Shown here piece by piece: positions 1 to 10,044 of a stretch of DNA of 64,000 nucleotides (positions are counted from its first letter, which is position 1; each line of letters begins with the position of its first letter). Source of the DNA: Zobellella taiwanensis (GTDB lineage Bacteria > Pseudomonadota > Gammaproteobacteria > Enterobacterales > Aeromonadaceae); assembly GCF_003012795.1 (NCBI RefSeq), contig NZ_PXYH01000012.1:1-64000 (forward strand), written 5' to 3'. The position numbers were made by a program, and so were the translations under genes. The notes beneath the pieces were generated by a model. It saw only the letters and a list, made by a program, of their open reading frames with translations, was not told where the DNA came from and did no database searches.

Positions 1-14
1 GTTTGCTTGATAGA

Positions 15-26
15 TTGTTAAAGAGC
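15..26 (-). promoter_or_regulatory. rRNA antitermination boxA
   Basis: The minus-strand sequence GCTCTTTAACAA matches the rrn boxA (E. coli TGCTCTTTAACAAT), the NusB/S10 loading site of the rRNA antitermination complex. It follows the two promoters in the expected order, so the 16S gene should begin a short way beyond the left edge. Confidence 0.9.
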
Positions 27-53
27 GTTGACCGTTATCGGGTCAGGGCTGCG

Positions 54-82
54 TATTCTACGCAATCCTTGGTATTCGTCAA
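54..82 (-). promoter_or_regulatory. rRNA operon promoter P2
   Basis: A second minus-strand promoter lies about 90 bp downstream of P1: TTGACG (82-77), 16 bp spacer, TAGAAT (60-55). Tandem P1/P2 promoters in front of a boxA are the standard arrangement of gammaproteobacterial rRNA operons. Confidence 0.85.
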
Positions 83-140
83 GCGGTTAAACCGAAGTTT
101 TTACTGCTTGTTGACGTTGGCGTGTTGCGCCGTGTCAGTG

Positions 141-193
141 AGGGCGCATTATAGGGAGCCGCCGGATTTGCGCAAGGGCTTTTTTGCAAAAAA
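141..193 (-). promoter_or_regulatory. rRNA operon promoter P1 with UP-like A/T palindrome
   Basis: Read on the minus strand, TTGCGC (175-170) and a perfect TATAAT (153-148) are 16 bp apart, followed by a GC-rich GCGCCC discriminator typical of stringently controlled rRNA promoters. Directly upstream is the perfect palindrome TTTTTTGCAAAAAA (180-193), in the place of an UP element. Transcription runs leftward out of the window. The rRNA genes themselves are not in view; the assignment rests on the P1-P2-boxA arrangement. Confidence 0.85.
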
Positions 194-230
194 CGACCAT
201 GCGCTCAGTTAACCATCAGATTGAAGTTTA

Positions 231-788
231 TCAGACCAGATTGGGGGTGTTTTGTGCAAATTCCACCAGGGAAGGATAAACGGCATGAGCCATGGCTTCG
301 CCCTCAGGAGTGACCACCTTGCCAGTGCGCACCAGTATCCTGTGCCCCACCCCCGCCGCCTCGGCAGCCTTCAGGTCCGACACTTTGTCGCCTACCATGT
401 AAGAGGCGGTCATGTCGATGTTCAGTTCCCTGGCCGCGTCCAGGAACATGCCCGGGGCCGGCTTGCGGCAGTCACAGGCCATGGTATCGGGTCCGTTACC
501 TTCAGAGGGATGATGGGGACAGAAGTAGATACCGTCCAGATCTACACCCCGGTCCGCCAGGGACCAGTCCATCCATTCGGTCAGGCGCATAAAATCGTCT
601 TCGGTAAAGAGCCCTCGGGCGATTCCCGACTGGTTGGTCACCAGCACCAGCAGGTAGCCCTTCTCTTTGAGCTGCTTGAGGGCATCGATAACGCCGTCGA
701 TAAAGACGAAATCATCGGAATGGGAAACATAGCCGGTGTCCTGGTTGATGACACCGTCCCGATCGAGAAAAATTGCCGCTTTTGCCAC
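231..788 (-). CDS. gmhB: D-glycero-beta-D-manno-heptose 1,7-bisphosphate 7-phosphatase
   Basis: HAD-superfamily phosphatase of 185 aa (E. coli GmhB has 191) that removes the C7 phosphate during ADP-heptose synthesis for the LPS inner core; cytosolic. Visible motifs are the nucleophile loop FLDRDGV near the N-terminus, TNQSG, the zinc-loop region CPHHP with CDCRKP, and GDKVSD at the C-terminal Mg site. The start is GTG (rc 786-788), with AGGA about 10 nt upstream. It lies 15 bp behind the last transporter gene on the same strand and is probably read with it. As in E. coli, gmhB abuts an rRNA operon and lies near metN. The rrn P1 promoter begins only about 40 bp past its stop and I see no clear terminator between. 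Confidence 0.95.
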   Translation of the reverse strand: MAKAAIFLDRDGVINQDTGYVSHSDDFVFIDGVIDALKQLKEKGYLLVLVTNQSGIARGLFTEDDFMRLTEWMDWSLADRGVDLDGIYFCPHHPSEGNGPDTMACDCRKPAPGMFLDAARELNIDMTASYMVGDKVSDLKAAEAAGVGHRILVRTGKVVTPEGEAMAHAVYPSLVEFAQNTPNLV

Positions 789-803
789 TGGAAGTTCCTG
801 CCT

Positions 804-1828
<1,025 letters not shown>

Positions 1829-1832
<4 letters not shown>

Positions 1833-2809
1833 GAAGGTCGATCCCGCCAGTGATGGCACCACACCTGGTGTGATTCCCCAGCCAGTGAGACCACCGGTTG
1901 CTGCTCACACAGATCGGAAGCCCGGGGACAACGGTTGGCAAATCGACATCCCGCCTTTTGCTCCTCAAGGGAAGGGACCTGTCCCTTGATGGTCGGTAAC
2001 ATTGTCTTGCCAGGCCTCTCCAGCCGGGGGATGGCAGACAACAACCCCTGGGTATAGGGGTGCAGGGGGCGCTCGAAGATATCGAACACCCCGGCCTGCT
2101 CGGCGCTGCGCCCGGCATACATCACCAAAACCTGGTCGCACACCTGGGCCACCACACCAAGATCATGAGTGATAAAAATAACTCCCATGCCGGTCTTTTG
2201 CTGCAGTTCACGGATCAGATGCAGGATCTGCGCCTGCATGGTGACATCCAGCGCCGTGGTCGGTTCGTCACAGATCAGCAAATCCGGCTCACAGGCCAGA
2301 GCCATGGCGATCATCACCCGCTGGCGCATGCCGCCGGACAGCTGGTGGGGATAGGCAGCAAGCCGGGCTTCGGCTTCCGGGATGCCAACCTGATGTAGGA
2401 TGGCCAGCGCCGCCTCACGCCGCTGTGGTTTGTTCAGCTCGGGACGATGCAGCTCATACACCTCCATCAACTGGCAGCCAATGGTATACACCGGATTAAG
2501 CGCCGTCATCGGCTCCTGAAAGATCATGGCTATCTTGTTGCCTCGCACGCGGTAGCGCTGCTCGGCGGTCAGGGCTAGTAAATCCTGGCCCTGAAACTGC
2601 GCCCGCCCGCCAACCACCCGACCGGCCGGCCTGGGTAACAGCCCCAGCAGGCTCAATGCGGTCACGCTTTTGCCGCAGCCCGACTCCCCCACCAGCCCCA
2701 GGGTTTGGCCCGCCGTCACCGTAAAGCTGACGTCGTCCACTACCCGGAAACAGCCCGCTTCGGTGGTAAAGCTTACCGCCAGGTTATCCACGCTCAATAA
2801 TGTGGCCAT
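1829..2809 (-). CDS. Oligopeptide ABC transporter ATP-binding protein (OppD/DppD type)
   Basis: First ATPase (326 aa) of the same importer. Motifs: Walker [10 protein letters not shown]-loop [12 protein letters not shown], signature [14 protein letters not shown], Walker [14 protein letters not shown]-loop FITHDLGVV, and the C-terminal Cys-containing segment [14 protein letters not shown] shared by oligopeptide-type ATPases. Its ATG overlaps the TGA of the binding-protein gene by one base (TGATG), and its own stop overlaps the next ATPase start, so the genes are translationally coupled. Confidence 0.9.
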
Positions 2810-4611
2810 CAGGGCTCCTGCCGCCGCCAGGTTTCCACCACCTCCAGCACGGGTTCATAGCGTTTGCCGCCCGCCTTGATCTCGGCCTTCAGCTCCTGGT
2901 CGATCCAGAACAGGCCACCGGTGCTGTGCGGATAACCCTCCATCGGCCAGAACAGGGAGGGCGACTGCCGGGTGCCCCGGGATTCGGGCAGTTTAACATA
3001 GCGCCAGTAGGCTTCCCGGGTATAGGGCACCTGATAACCGGGAATAAAAATGGCCAGCTCATGCACCCGCTGCTGGATCCGCCGGGAGATAGCCGCCTTG
3101 GCTTCAAGGGCCATGGTCACCCGGTATTCTTCGATCAGGTTGTCCAGTTGCTCGTCGCTGACATTGAACAGGTTGTTGGTCTGGGGCTGGCCGGCATTGG
3201 CCGAATGGAAAAACTCCCAGTACTGGGGGTAAAGCCCCCCGCCGCCCCAGCCCAGCCAAGCGGCTTCGTGTTTTTTCTCCAGCATGGCCTTGAAGCCGGT
3301 GGCACCGTCCACCAGGTTGAGCTGCAGATCCAGCCCTGCCTTGCGCGCCTCTTCCCGCAGTATCGCCAGCCGGGCGGTGTGCTCCTGAGTGGTGTAGGTC
3401 ACCGCCAGGCTGAGGCGATCGCCCTGGGCGTTCATCAGTATGCCGCCGGGGCCCTGGCGATCGTAGCCGCCCTCGGCGAACAGGGCCCGCGCCCGCTCGA
3501 TATCGAATTCCCGGGCCCGGATATGGGTGTCGGTAAAGTCGCCATAGCCGGTGCCGAAGGTGTGCATGCGCTCGTAATCGCCGCGCAATATAGTGTCCAG
3601 CATGCGCTGCATATTGATGGCATGGGCAATGCCCTGGCGTACACGGATATCTCCCAGCCGCGGGTGGGCGATGTTGAGGTGCAGCCCCTGGGCTCCCTGC
3701 TGAATGTCGTTGTAGAACCAGATGCGGTTGATAAGGCCATTGCGGTACTCGGGGGTATCGGTTTTGTCATGCCACCAGTCGGGCAGGATCAGGCCGAAGG
3801 TGTCCACATCGCCCCGCAGAAAATGCCGGTAGGCGATATTCATGTCCCGCACCACCGTCAGGCGTATTTGATCCACATTGAAGCGATGTTGGTAGTAGCG
3901 GAGATCATTGCCCCACCAGTCGTCCAGACGCTCAAAGGTGATGGAGCGGCCCCGCTTGACGTCGCTGATCACATAGGGACCGGTCACCGGCACCAGTTCC
4001 CAGTTGTAGCGGCGCACCCAGTCCTCACTCAGTTCATAGTAGTGGGCCGGCTGCGGCACCAGGCCAACGGTATTGAGCAGTTCGCGCCGGCTCTTGGGGC
4101 TGCCGGCGGTCACCGATATGGTGTGCTCGTCGTACTTGGTGATATCGACGATTTCTTCCGTGTAGTAGTTGTTGTACCAGGGCGCACGGATCACCTCGGA
4201 GCGCATGAATTCGAGCGCGAACAGGAAATCGTCGGCAGTGACCGGCTCTCCATCGGACCAGCGGGCCGCGGGGTTGAGCCGGAAGTACATGGTCTTGTCA
4301 TCGTCGCCAAAGGCCCAGTGGGTAGCCAGCGCCGGTATGGGGGTTTCGGTTTCCGGATGTAGGGCGTAGAGCCCGAGCTGATTTTCCAGGATAAAGGAGC
4401 GAAAGGCGGTATTGGAGTCCGGTCCCACGGTGCGGAAGGTGAGTGGAAAGCTCAGCAGCATCATGTTGAGCTCCCCGCCCCGCCTGGCCTCGGGCGAGGC
4501 GAAGATGGGATCCGTGTCATTGGTCTCCCACTCCAGATCGGCGGGCAGTTCGGCGGCCGACAGGCCGAAAGCCAGGCAACATAGGGTCAGTATCGCAGTC
4601 AGTTTTTTCAT
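2809..4611 (-). CDS. Periplasmic peptide-binding protein of a Yej-type ABC transporter (YejA-like)
   Basis: Solute-binding protein family 5, about 600 aa, with a cleavable signal peptide (MKKLTAILTLCC... ending AFGLSA, then AELP). The N-terminal region with FASPEARRGGEL and FPLTFRTVGPDSN, and the later ARWSDGEPVTADDF, are typical of the YejA branch, known for microcin C and murein-peptide uptake. ATG codons at 4617 and 4611 are both possible; AGGGA sits about 6 nt from the second, so I prefer 4611. The gene lies between the permease genes and the ATPase genes, unlike E. coli yejABEF where it comes first. The natural substrate cannot be read from sequence; short peptides are the best guess. 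Confidence 0.88.
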   Translation of the reverse strand: MKKLTAILTLCCLAFGLSAAELPADLEWETNDTDPIFASPEARRGGELNMMLLSFPLTFRTVGPDSNTAFRSFILENQLGLYALHPETETPIPALATHWAFGDDDKTMYFRLNPAARWSDGEPVTADDFLFALEFMRSEVIRAPWYNNYYTEEIVDITKYDEHTISVTAGSPKSRRELLNTVGLVPQPAHYYELSEDWVRRYNWELVPVTGPYVISDVKRGRSITFERLDDWWGNDLRYYQHRFNVDQIRLTVVRDMNIAYRHFLRGDVDTFGLILPDWWHDKTDTPEYRNGLINRIWFYNDIQQGAQGLHLNIAHPRLGDIRVRQGIAHAINMQRMLDTILRGDYERMHTFGTGYGDFTDTHIRAREFDIERARALFAEGGYDRQGPGGILMNAQGDRLSLAVTYTTQEHTARLAILREEARKAGLDLQLNLVDGATGFKAMLEKKHEAAWLGWGGGGLYPQYWEFFHSANAGQPQTNNLFNVSDEQLDNLIEEYRVTMALEAKAAISRRIQQRVHELAIFIPGYQVPYTREAYWRYVKLPESRGTRQSPSLFWPMEGYPHSTGGLFWIDQELKAEIKAGGKRYEPVLEVVETWRRQEP

Positions 4612-4623
4612 CGCCATCCCTGC

Positions 4624-5670
4624 CTATTCGTAACGGGAAAAATGTTTGGGGTCAAAGGCTTCACGAATCGCTTCGCCGATAAAGGACACGGTAATCAGCA
4701 CCAGCGACACCGCCACCACCACGGAGCCCACTATCCAGGGCGCATCCAGGTTGTTGACTCCCTGGCGCAACAACTCGCCCCAACTGGGAGTCGGTGGTGC
4801 CAGGCCAAAACCCAGGTAATCGAGCGCCGTCAGCAAGGAAATGTTGGCCACCACGGTAAAGGGCGCCAGGGTCACGACCATCATCAGGGTATTGGGCAGT
4901 ATGTGGTGCACTATGATGCGCCAGGTGCCCGCCCCCAAAGCCCGGGCCGCCAGCACATAGTCCCTGGCCTTTTCCTTGTAGGTGAGGGTACGCATATACC
5001 AGGTAATGCCCATCCAGCCGAACAGCACGTTGATGCCCACGAACAGCATGAAATTGGGCTGGGTGAGGGACACCAGTATCATGATCACGTAGAGGAAGGG
5101 TACCTGGGACCAGATCTCGATAAAACGCTGGAACAAGAGATCGAACTTGCCACCGACAAAGCCCATCAGGCAGCCCAGCATGACGCCGATGGCGTAGCTG
5201 GCGGTGAGCGCGATAAAGGCGAAACCCACGGCGGTACGAAAACCGTACACCAGCCGGGCCAGTATGTCCCGCCCCGAGCTGTCGGTACCGAGGAAGTGCC
5301 GGCTCTCCAGGCTGGGGGCATTGGGCGGAAAGCTGTCCGCGCTGTAATCCTGTTCATAGGGGCTCCAGGGCACCGGAGGCAGCAGCACCCAGTTACCGGG
5401 CTGCTCTGACAAACGCCGCTTCAGCTCCCGGTAGTCGGTTTCGTACTGATAGCCCAGCCCGAAGGTATCACCGGTAATCACCGCCCCATAGGTGGGAAAA
5501 TAAAGCTGTCCTTCATACTTGACCAGCAGCGCCCTGTTGTTGACCCACAGCTCGGCCAACAGCGCCAGCAGCACCATCAGCATAAACAGGCAGAAGGCAT
5601 AATAACCGCGGCGGATACCGCGAAAGCGCCGCAGTTTTTTCAGGGTCGGGGCGGAGAAGAAGCTAGCCAT
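4624..5670 (-). CDS. ABC transporter permease, YejE-like
   Basis: Inner-membrane permease, 348 aa, matching YejE in layout: one N-terminal membrane helix (YYAFCLFMLMVLLALLAEL), a periplasmic segment with YEGQLYFP, then the OppC-type core with LGTDSSGRDILARL and five further membrane segments, and the FDPK C-terminus. The start at 5670 (MASFFSAP...) overlaps the end of the upstream yejB-like gene by 8 nt; a longer frame to 5703 would overlap it much more deeply. It pairs with the YejB-like protein to form the channel. Confidence 0.9.
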   Translation of the reverse strand: MASFFSAPTLKKLRRFRGIRRGYYAFCLFMLMVLLALLAELWVNNRALLVKYEGQLYFPTYGAVITGDTFGLGYQYETDYRELKRRLSEQPGNWVLLPPVPWSPYEQDYSADSFPPNAPSLESRHFLGTDSSGRDILARLVYGFRTAVGFAFIALTASYAIGVMLGCLMGFVGGKFDLLFQRFIEIWSQVPFLYVIMILVSLTQPNFMLFVGINVLFGWMGITWYMRTLTYKEKARDYVLAARALGAGTWRIIVHHILPNTLMMVVTLAPFTVVANISLLTALDYLGFGLAPPTPSWGELLRQGVNNLDAPWIVGSVVVAVSLVLITVSFIGEAIREAFDPKHFSRYE

Positions 5671-6682
5671 CGAAACGCACCCTGGGATCCACCAGCGCCA
5701 CACAGATATCCGACAGTATATTGCCCACCAGCATCAGCAGCGAGGTAATGGCCAGTATGCCCATCACCACCGGATAGTCCCGCTCCACCACCGCCTCGTA
5801 GCCGAGCAGGCCCAGGCCGTCGATGTTGAAGATCACCTCAATCAGGAAGGAACCGGCGAAGAACACCGAAATCACGTTGCCGAAATGGCTGGCGATGGGG
5901 ATCAGGCTGTTGCGCAGGGCGTGGCGGGTCACGGCCTTGCGAAAGGGCAGGCCCTTGGCCACGGCGGTGCGCACATAGTCGGCGGACAGGTTTTCCATCA
6001 GGCTGTTCTTCATGGTCATGGTCAGTACTGCGAAGTCGCCAATGGCGTAGGCGATAAGCGGCAGCAGGGCATGCTGGAACAGGTTGACCACCTTGGGCCA
6101 GAAGCCGTCCAGGTAGTAAAAGTCATCACCCACGAAGCCGCCCATGGGAAACCAGCCGAGCTGGAAGGCGAACACGGTGAGCAGGAAAATCCCCACCACA
6201 TAGGCGGGCAGGGCGTAGCCGGCATAGATCAGCATGGAGCTGATGCTGTCAAAACGGCTATTGTGATGCAACGCCTTGAGGATGCCGAGGGGAATGGATA
6301 CCAGGTAGCTGAGCAGGAAGGTGCAAATACCAAAGAAAGCGGACACCGGCAGCCGTTCCTTGATCAGCTCCCACACCGGCAGGTAATAGCGGGTCGATTC
6401 GCCCAGATCCAGCCGTACCAGCTTGCCCAGCCAGTCCCGGTAGGCTTCCAGTACCGGCTTGTCGAGGCCGTAAAACGCATTCAACTCCGCTATCTGGTCG
6501 GCCGACAGCACCTGCCCGCCCCGGCTGCTCTGGCGGAATTCACTGCTTTGCAACTGACTTTCCATCAGCATGCGTTCCACCGGACCGCCGGGCACGAAAC
6601 GGGTAATGGCGAATACCACCAGGGTAATGCCCAAAAAGGTGGGGATCAGTAACAGTAAGCGGCGCAGAAAGTACTGGCCCAT
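5663..6682 (-). CDS. ABC transporter permease, YejB-like
   Basis: First gene of the transporter operon, 339 aa, OppB/DppB-type permease. It begins with a membrane helix (FLRRLLLLIPTFLGITLVV) followed by the PGGPVE motif of this subfamily, a periplasmic loop of about 100 residues, and five more membrane helices; the cytoplasmic coupling helix region (TRHALRNSLIPI) is clear. AAAGGA lies 6 nt before the ATG. Its promoter should lie in 6683-6800, but I see no convincing -10/-35 pair there. Confidence 0.9.
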   Translation of the reverse strand: MGQYFLRRLLLLIPTFLGITLVVFAITRFVPGGPVERMLMESQLQSSEFRQSSRGGQVLSADQIAELNAFYGLDKPVLEAYRDWLGKLVRLDLGESTRYYLPVWELIKERLPVSAFFGICTFLLSYLVSIPLGILKALHHNSRFDSISSMLIYAGYALPAYVVGIFLLTVFAFQLGWFPMGGFVGDDFYYLDGFWPKVVNLFQHALLPLIAYAIGDFAVLTMTMKNSLMENLSADYVRTAVAKGLPFRKAVTRHALRNSLIPIASHFGNVISVFFAGSFLIEVIFNIDGLGLLGYEAVVERDYPVVMGILAITSLLMLVGNILSDICVALVDPRVRFDG

Positions 6683-6737
6683 AAGTATCCTTTGCTCTTG
6701 TTCCCTGAACGCGGAATAGCCGGAAGAGGTGAACTAC

Positions 6738-6780
6738 CCTATCCCATTCACAACTTCCTTAGCAAGATGAAGAGGATAGG
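6738..6780. other. Inverted repeat between yejB-like gene and metN
   Basis: CCTATCC (6738-6744) and GGATAGG (6774-6780) form a 7-bp inverted repeat in the divergent spacer, with a weaker internal match (TTCA/TGAA). It could be an operator for the transporter operon or chance; there is no T-run to make it a terminator. Confidence 0.35.
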
Positions 6781-6800
6781 CAAGCCGTGGGAAATATCCG

Positions 6801-6829
6801 TTGACTTGGACGTCCAGACGGCTTAGCAT
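6801..6829 (+). promoter_or_regulatory. metNIQ promoter with embedded MetJ operator
   Basis: TTGACT (6801-6806), 17 bp, TAGCAT (6824-6829) form a promoter in front of metN. The spacer holds two abutting 8-mers, GGACGTCC (6808-6815) and AGACGGCT (6816-6823), matching the MetJ box AGACGTCT at 6/8 and 7/8. Tandem met boxes overlapping the promoter are how MetJ with S-adenosylmethionine represses methionine genes, so metNIQ is very likely repressed when methionine is ample. Confidence 0.8.
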
Positions 6830-6917
6830 CCTCTGCCATCATTCATGCTTGCATGACTTGTCTCTATTCCCATCTGTTATTGCAGTGGATAACCATACCG
6901 GAAGGGCTCATCCTCCG

Positions 6918-7941
<1,024 letters not shown>

Positions 7942-7961
<20 letters not shown>

Positions 7962-8595
7962 TCTGCTGCTTTCGGCCCTGTGGGAAACCCTGATCATGAC
8001 CTTTGGTTCAGGCGCCATCGCCTGTGCCTTAGGCATCCCGCTGGGTATTGCCCTGCATGTGAGCAAGCCCGGTCAAATCTGGGAACACCGGGCCTTCAAC
8101 AAGGTGCTGGGCACTGTGGTCAACATCGGCCGCTCTGTGCCCTTCATCATTCTGCTGGTGGCCATCATCCCCTTCACCCGGCTGGTGGTCGGCACCAGCA
8201 TAGGTACGGTCGCGGCGGTGGTGCCGCTGACCGTGGCCGCCATTCCCTTCGTGGCCCGGCTGATGGAGGGCGCCCTGATGGAAATCCCCGCCGGCCTGGT
8301 GGAAGCGGCCCAGGCCATGGGCGCCCGGCGCATGCAGATAGTGCTCAAGGTATTGCTGCCTGAAGCCCTGCCCGGCATGCTCAACGGCATCATCATCACC
8401 CTGGTGACCCTGGTGAACTATTCGGCCATGGCCGGCGCCATCGGTGGCGGCGGCCTGGGCGATGTGGGTATTCGCTACGGCTATCAGCGCTTTGATCCCC
8501 AGATCATGCTGATCACCGTGGTGATGCTGGTAGTACTGGTACAACTCATTCAGAGCGCCGGCGAACGCCTGGTGGCTTATGTGGATCATCGTTGA
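7942..8595 (+). CDS. metI: Methionine ABC transporter permease MetI
   Basis: Permease of 217 aa, the same length as E. coli MetI, with five predicted membrane helices and the EAA-type cytoplasmic motif ([20 protein letters not shown]). The start at 7942 (MSDAMINLL) aligns with E. coli MSEPMMWLL, though it lies inside the end of metN; an ATG at 7954 is the alternative. Such overlap is usual in this operon. Confidence 0.96.
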
Positions 8596-8614
8596 TGTAT
8601 AAAGGAGTTACCCC

Positions 8615-9445
8615 ATGAAGTTAGGTTTCAAATCGTTCGCCACCGCCAGTGTGCTGGCTTCCGCCCTGGCTCTGGCCGGCTGCGGTGAACAGACCCCGGA
8701 AGCAACCCAGGAGGCCGCACCGGCCAAGCCGCTGCGCCTGGGCGTGATCGCCGGTGCCGAAGAGCAGGTGGCCGAGGTTGCGGTCAAGGTTGCCAGGGAG
8801 CAATACGGTCTGGAAGTGGAGCTGGTGTCCTTCAGCGACTACGTTACCCCCAACGTGGCCCTGAACGACGGCAGCCTGGACATCAACGCCTTCCAGCACA
8901 AGCCCTATCTGGACAAGCAGATTGCCGACCGCGGCTACAAGCTGGTGCCGGTAGCCAATACCTTCGTTTACCCCATCGCCGGCTACTCCAAGTCCATCCA
9001 GTCCCTGGATGAGCTGGCCGACGGTGCCAAGGTGGCCGTACCCAACGATCCCACCAACCTGGGCCGCAGCCTGCTGCTGCTGGAACAGCAGGAGCTGATC
9101 GAAGTGGATGATGCCGTCGGCCTGGAAGCCACGCCGCTCAACATCACCGCCAACCCGAAGAACCTGCAGATCATCGAGTTGGAGGCACCCCAGTTGCCGC
9201 GCTCCCTGGATGACGTGGCCTTCGCGGTGATCAACACCACCTATGCCTCCCAGATCGACCTGCTGCCGACCCGCGACGGCCTGTTCGTGGAAGACAAGGA
9301 CTCCCCCTACGTCAACCTGATCGTGGCCCGGGAAGACAACCAGAACGACGAGCGGGTGCAGACCTTCGTCAAGGCCTACCAGAGCGAGGAGGTCTACCAG
9401 GCCGCCCTCGAGCTGTTCAAGGGCGGCGTGGTCAAGGGCTGGTAA
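8615..9445 (+). CDS. metQ: D-methionine-binding lipoprotein MetQ
   Basis: Substrate-binding lipoprotein of the methionine importer, 276 aa. The signal peptide ends in the lipobox LAGC (Cys about residue 23), so the protein is probably lipid-anchored in the inner membrane. NlpA-family motifs include AEEQVAEVA, VSFSDYVTPNVAL and DINAFQHKPYLD. A good AAGGAG lies 7-8 nt before the ATG. It is the last gene of the operon and is followed by a clear terminator. Confidence 0.97.
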   Translation: MKLGFKSFATASVLASALALAGCGEQTPEATQEAAPAKPLRLGVIAGAEEQVAEVAVKVAREQYGLEVELVSFSDYVTPNVALNDGSLDINAFQHKPYLDKQIADRGYKLVPVANTFVYPIAGYSKSIQSLDELADGAKVAVPNDPTNLGRSLLLLEQQELIEVDDAVGLEATPLNITANPKNLQIIELEAPQLPRSLDDVAFAVINTTYASQIDLLPTRDGLFVEDKDSPYVNLIVAREDNQNDERVQTFVKAYQSEEVYQAALELFKGGVVKGW

Positions 9446-9467
9446 GTACGGTTCACAATATCGCCAG

Positions 9468-9495
9468 GGTCACGGCTTGCCGTGGCCTTTTTTTT
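9468..9495 (+). terminator. Rho-independent terminator of metNIQ
   Basis: GGTCACGG (9468-9475), a CTTG loop, CCGTGGCC (9480-9487) and eight T residues (9488-9495). The 8-bp stem has one G-T pair. Confidence 0.93.
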
Positions 9496-9539
9496 GGGGG
9501 CTGTCATAATGACGATTTACCCCTGCGCCAGGATGTTCC

Positions 9540-10037
9540 ATGCACAAGTGGTATCTGGCCCATTGTCGCCCGCGGGAAGAAGACAGGGCCCTGCATAATC
9601 TGAACAATCAGAACATCGACGCCTTTTATCCTTTCGTCGAGGTGCAAAAACTGCGCCGCGGCCGCAAGGTACTCAGGACGGAAGCGCTATTCCCGGGATA
9701 TCTGTTTATCCGGGTAGACCTGGAGGTGACCAGTTCCACCACCATCAGCTCCACCCGGGGCATCCGCAACCTGGTACGCTTCGGCAGCCATCCCTGCGAA
9801 GTGCCAGCCGAGCTGGTCTATGAGCTGATGTGTCATTGTGACAGCGACGAACTGCGCGAAAAGCTGAGCGACCTGCCCAAGTGCGGCGACCGGGTGCGGA
9901 TCAGCGAAGGTCCCTTCGCCGGCCTGGAGGCCATTTACCAGGAAGCCGACGGCGATACCCGGGCCATACTATTGCTGACCCTGCTGCAGAAGGAAACCAC
10001 CGCCAGTCTCGCCAACACCGACTTCATCCGGCTCTAG
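9540..10037 (+). CDS. rfaH: Transcription antiterminator RfaH
   Basis: NusG paralogue of 165 aa (E. coli 162). The NGN domain begins MHKWYLAHCRPREE and contains FYPFVEVQK and LFPGYLFI; the C-terminal KOW-type region begins at about residue 110 with GDRVRISEGPFAG. RfaH is recruited at ops sites, binds the nontemplate strand and RNA polymerase, and activates long operons for LPS, capsule or secretion. I see no ops element in this window, so its targets lie elsewhere. The gene stands alone between a terminator and a convergent gene. Confidence 0.95.
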   Translation: MHKWYLAHCRPREEDRALHNLNNQNIDAFYPFVEVQKLRRGRKVLRTEALFPGYLFIRVDLEVTSSTTISSTRGIRNLVRFGSHPCEVPAELVYELMCHCDSDELREKLSDLPKCGDRVRISEGPFAGLEAIYQEADGDTRAILLLTLLQKETTASLANTDFIRL

Positions 10038-10044
10038 CCCAGGG

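Noticed and set aside
3-212. 69-codon frame on the plus strand
   Set aside because: It lies antisense to rRNA promoters and boxA and has no ribosome binding site or homology.
2800-4362. 520-codon frame antisense to the peptide-binding protein gene
   Set aside because: No start signals or family resemblance; codon-bias shadow.
8029-8589. 186-codon antisense frame in metI
   Set aside because: Gln/His/Gly-rich shadow of the permease codons with no start signals.
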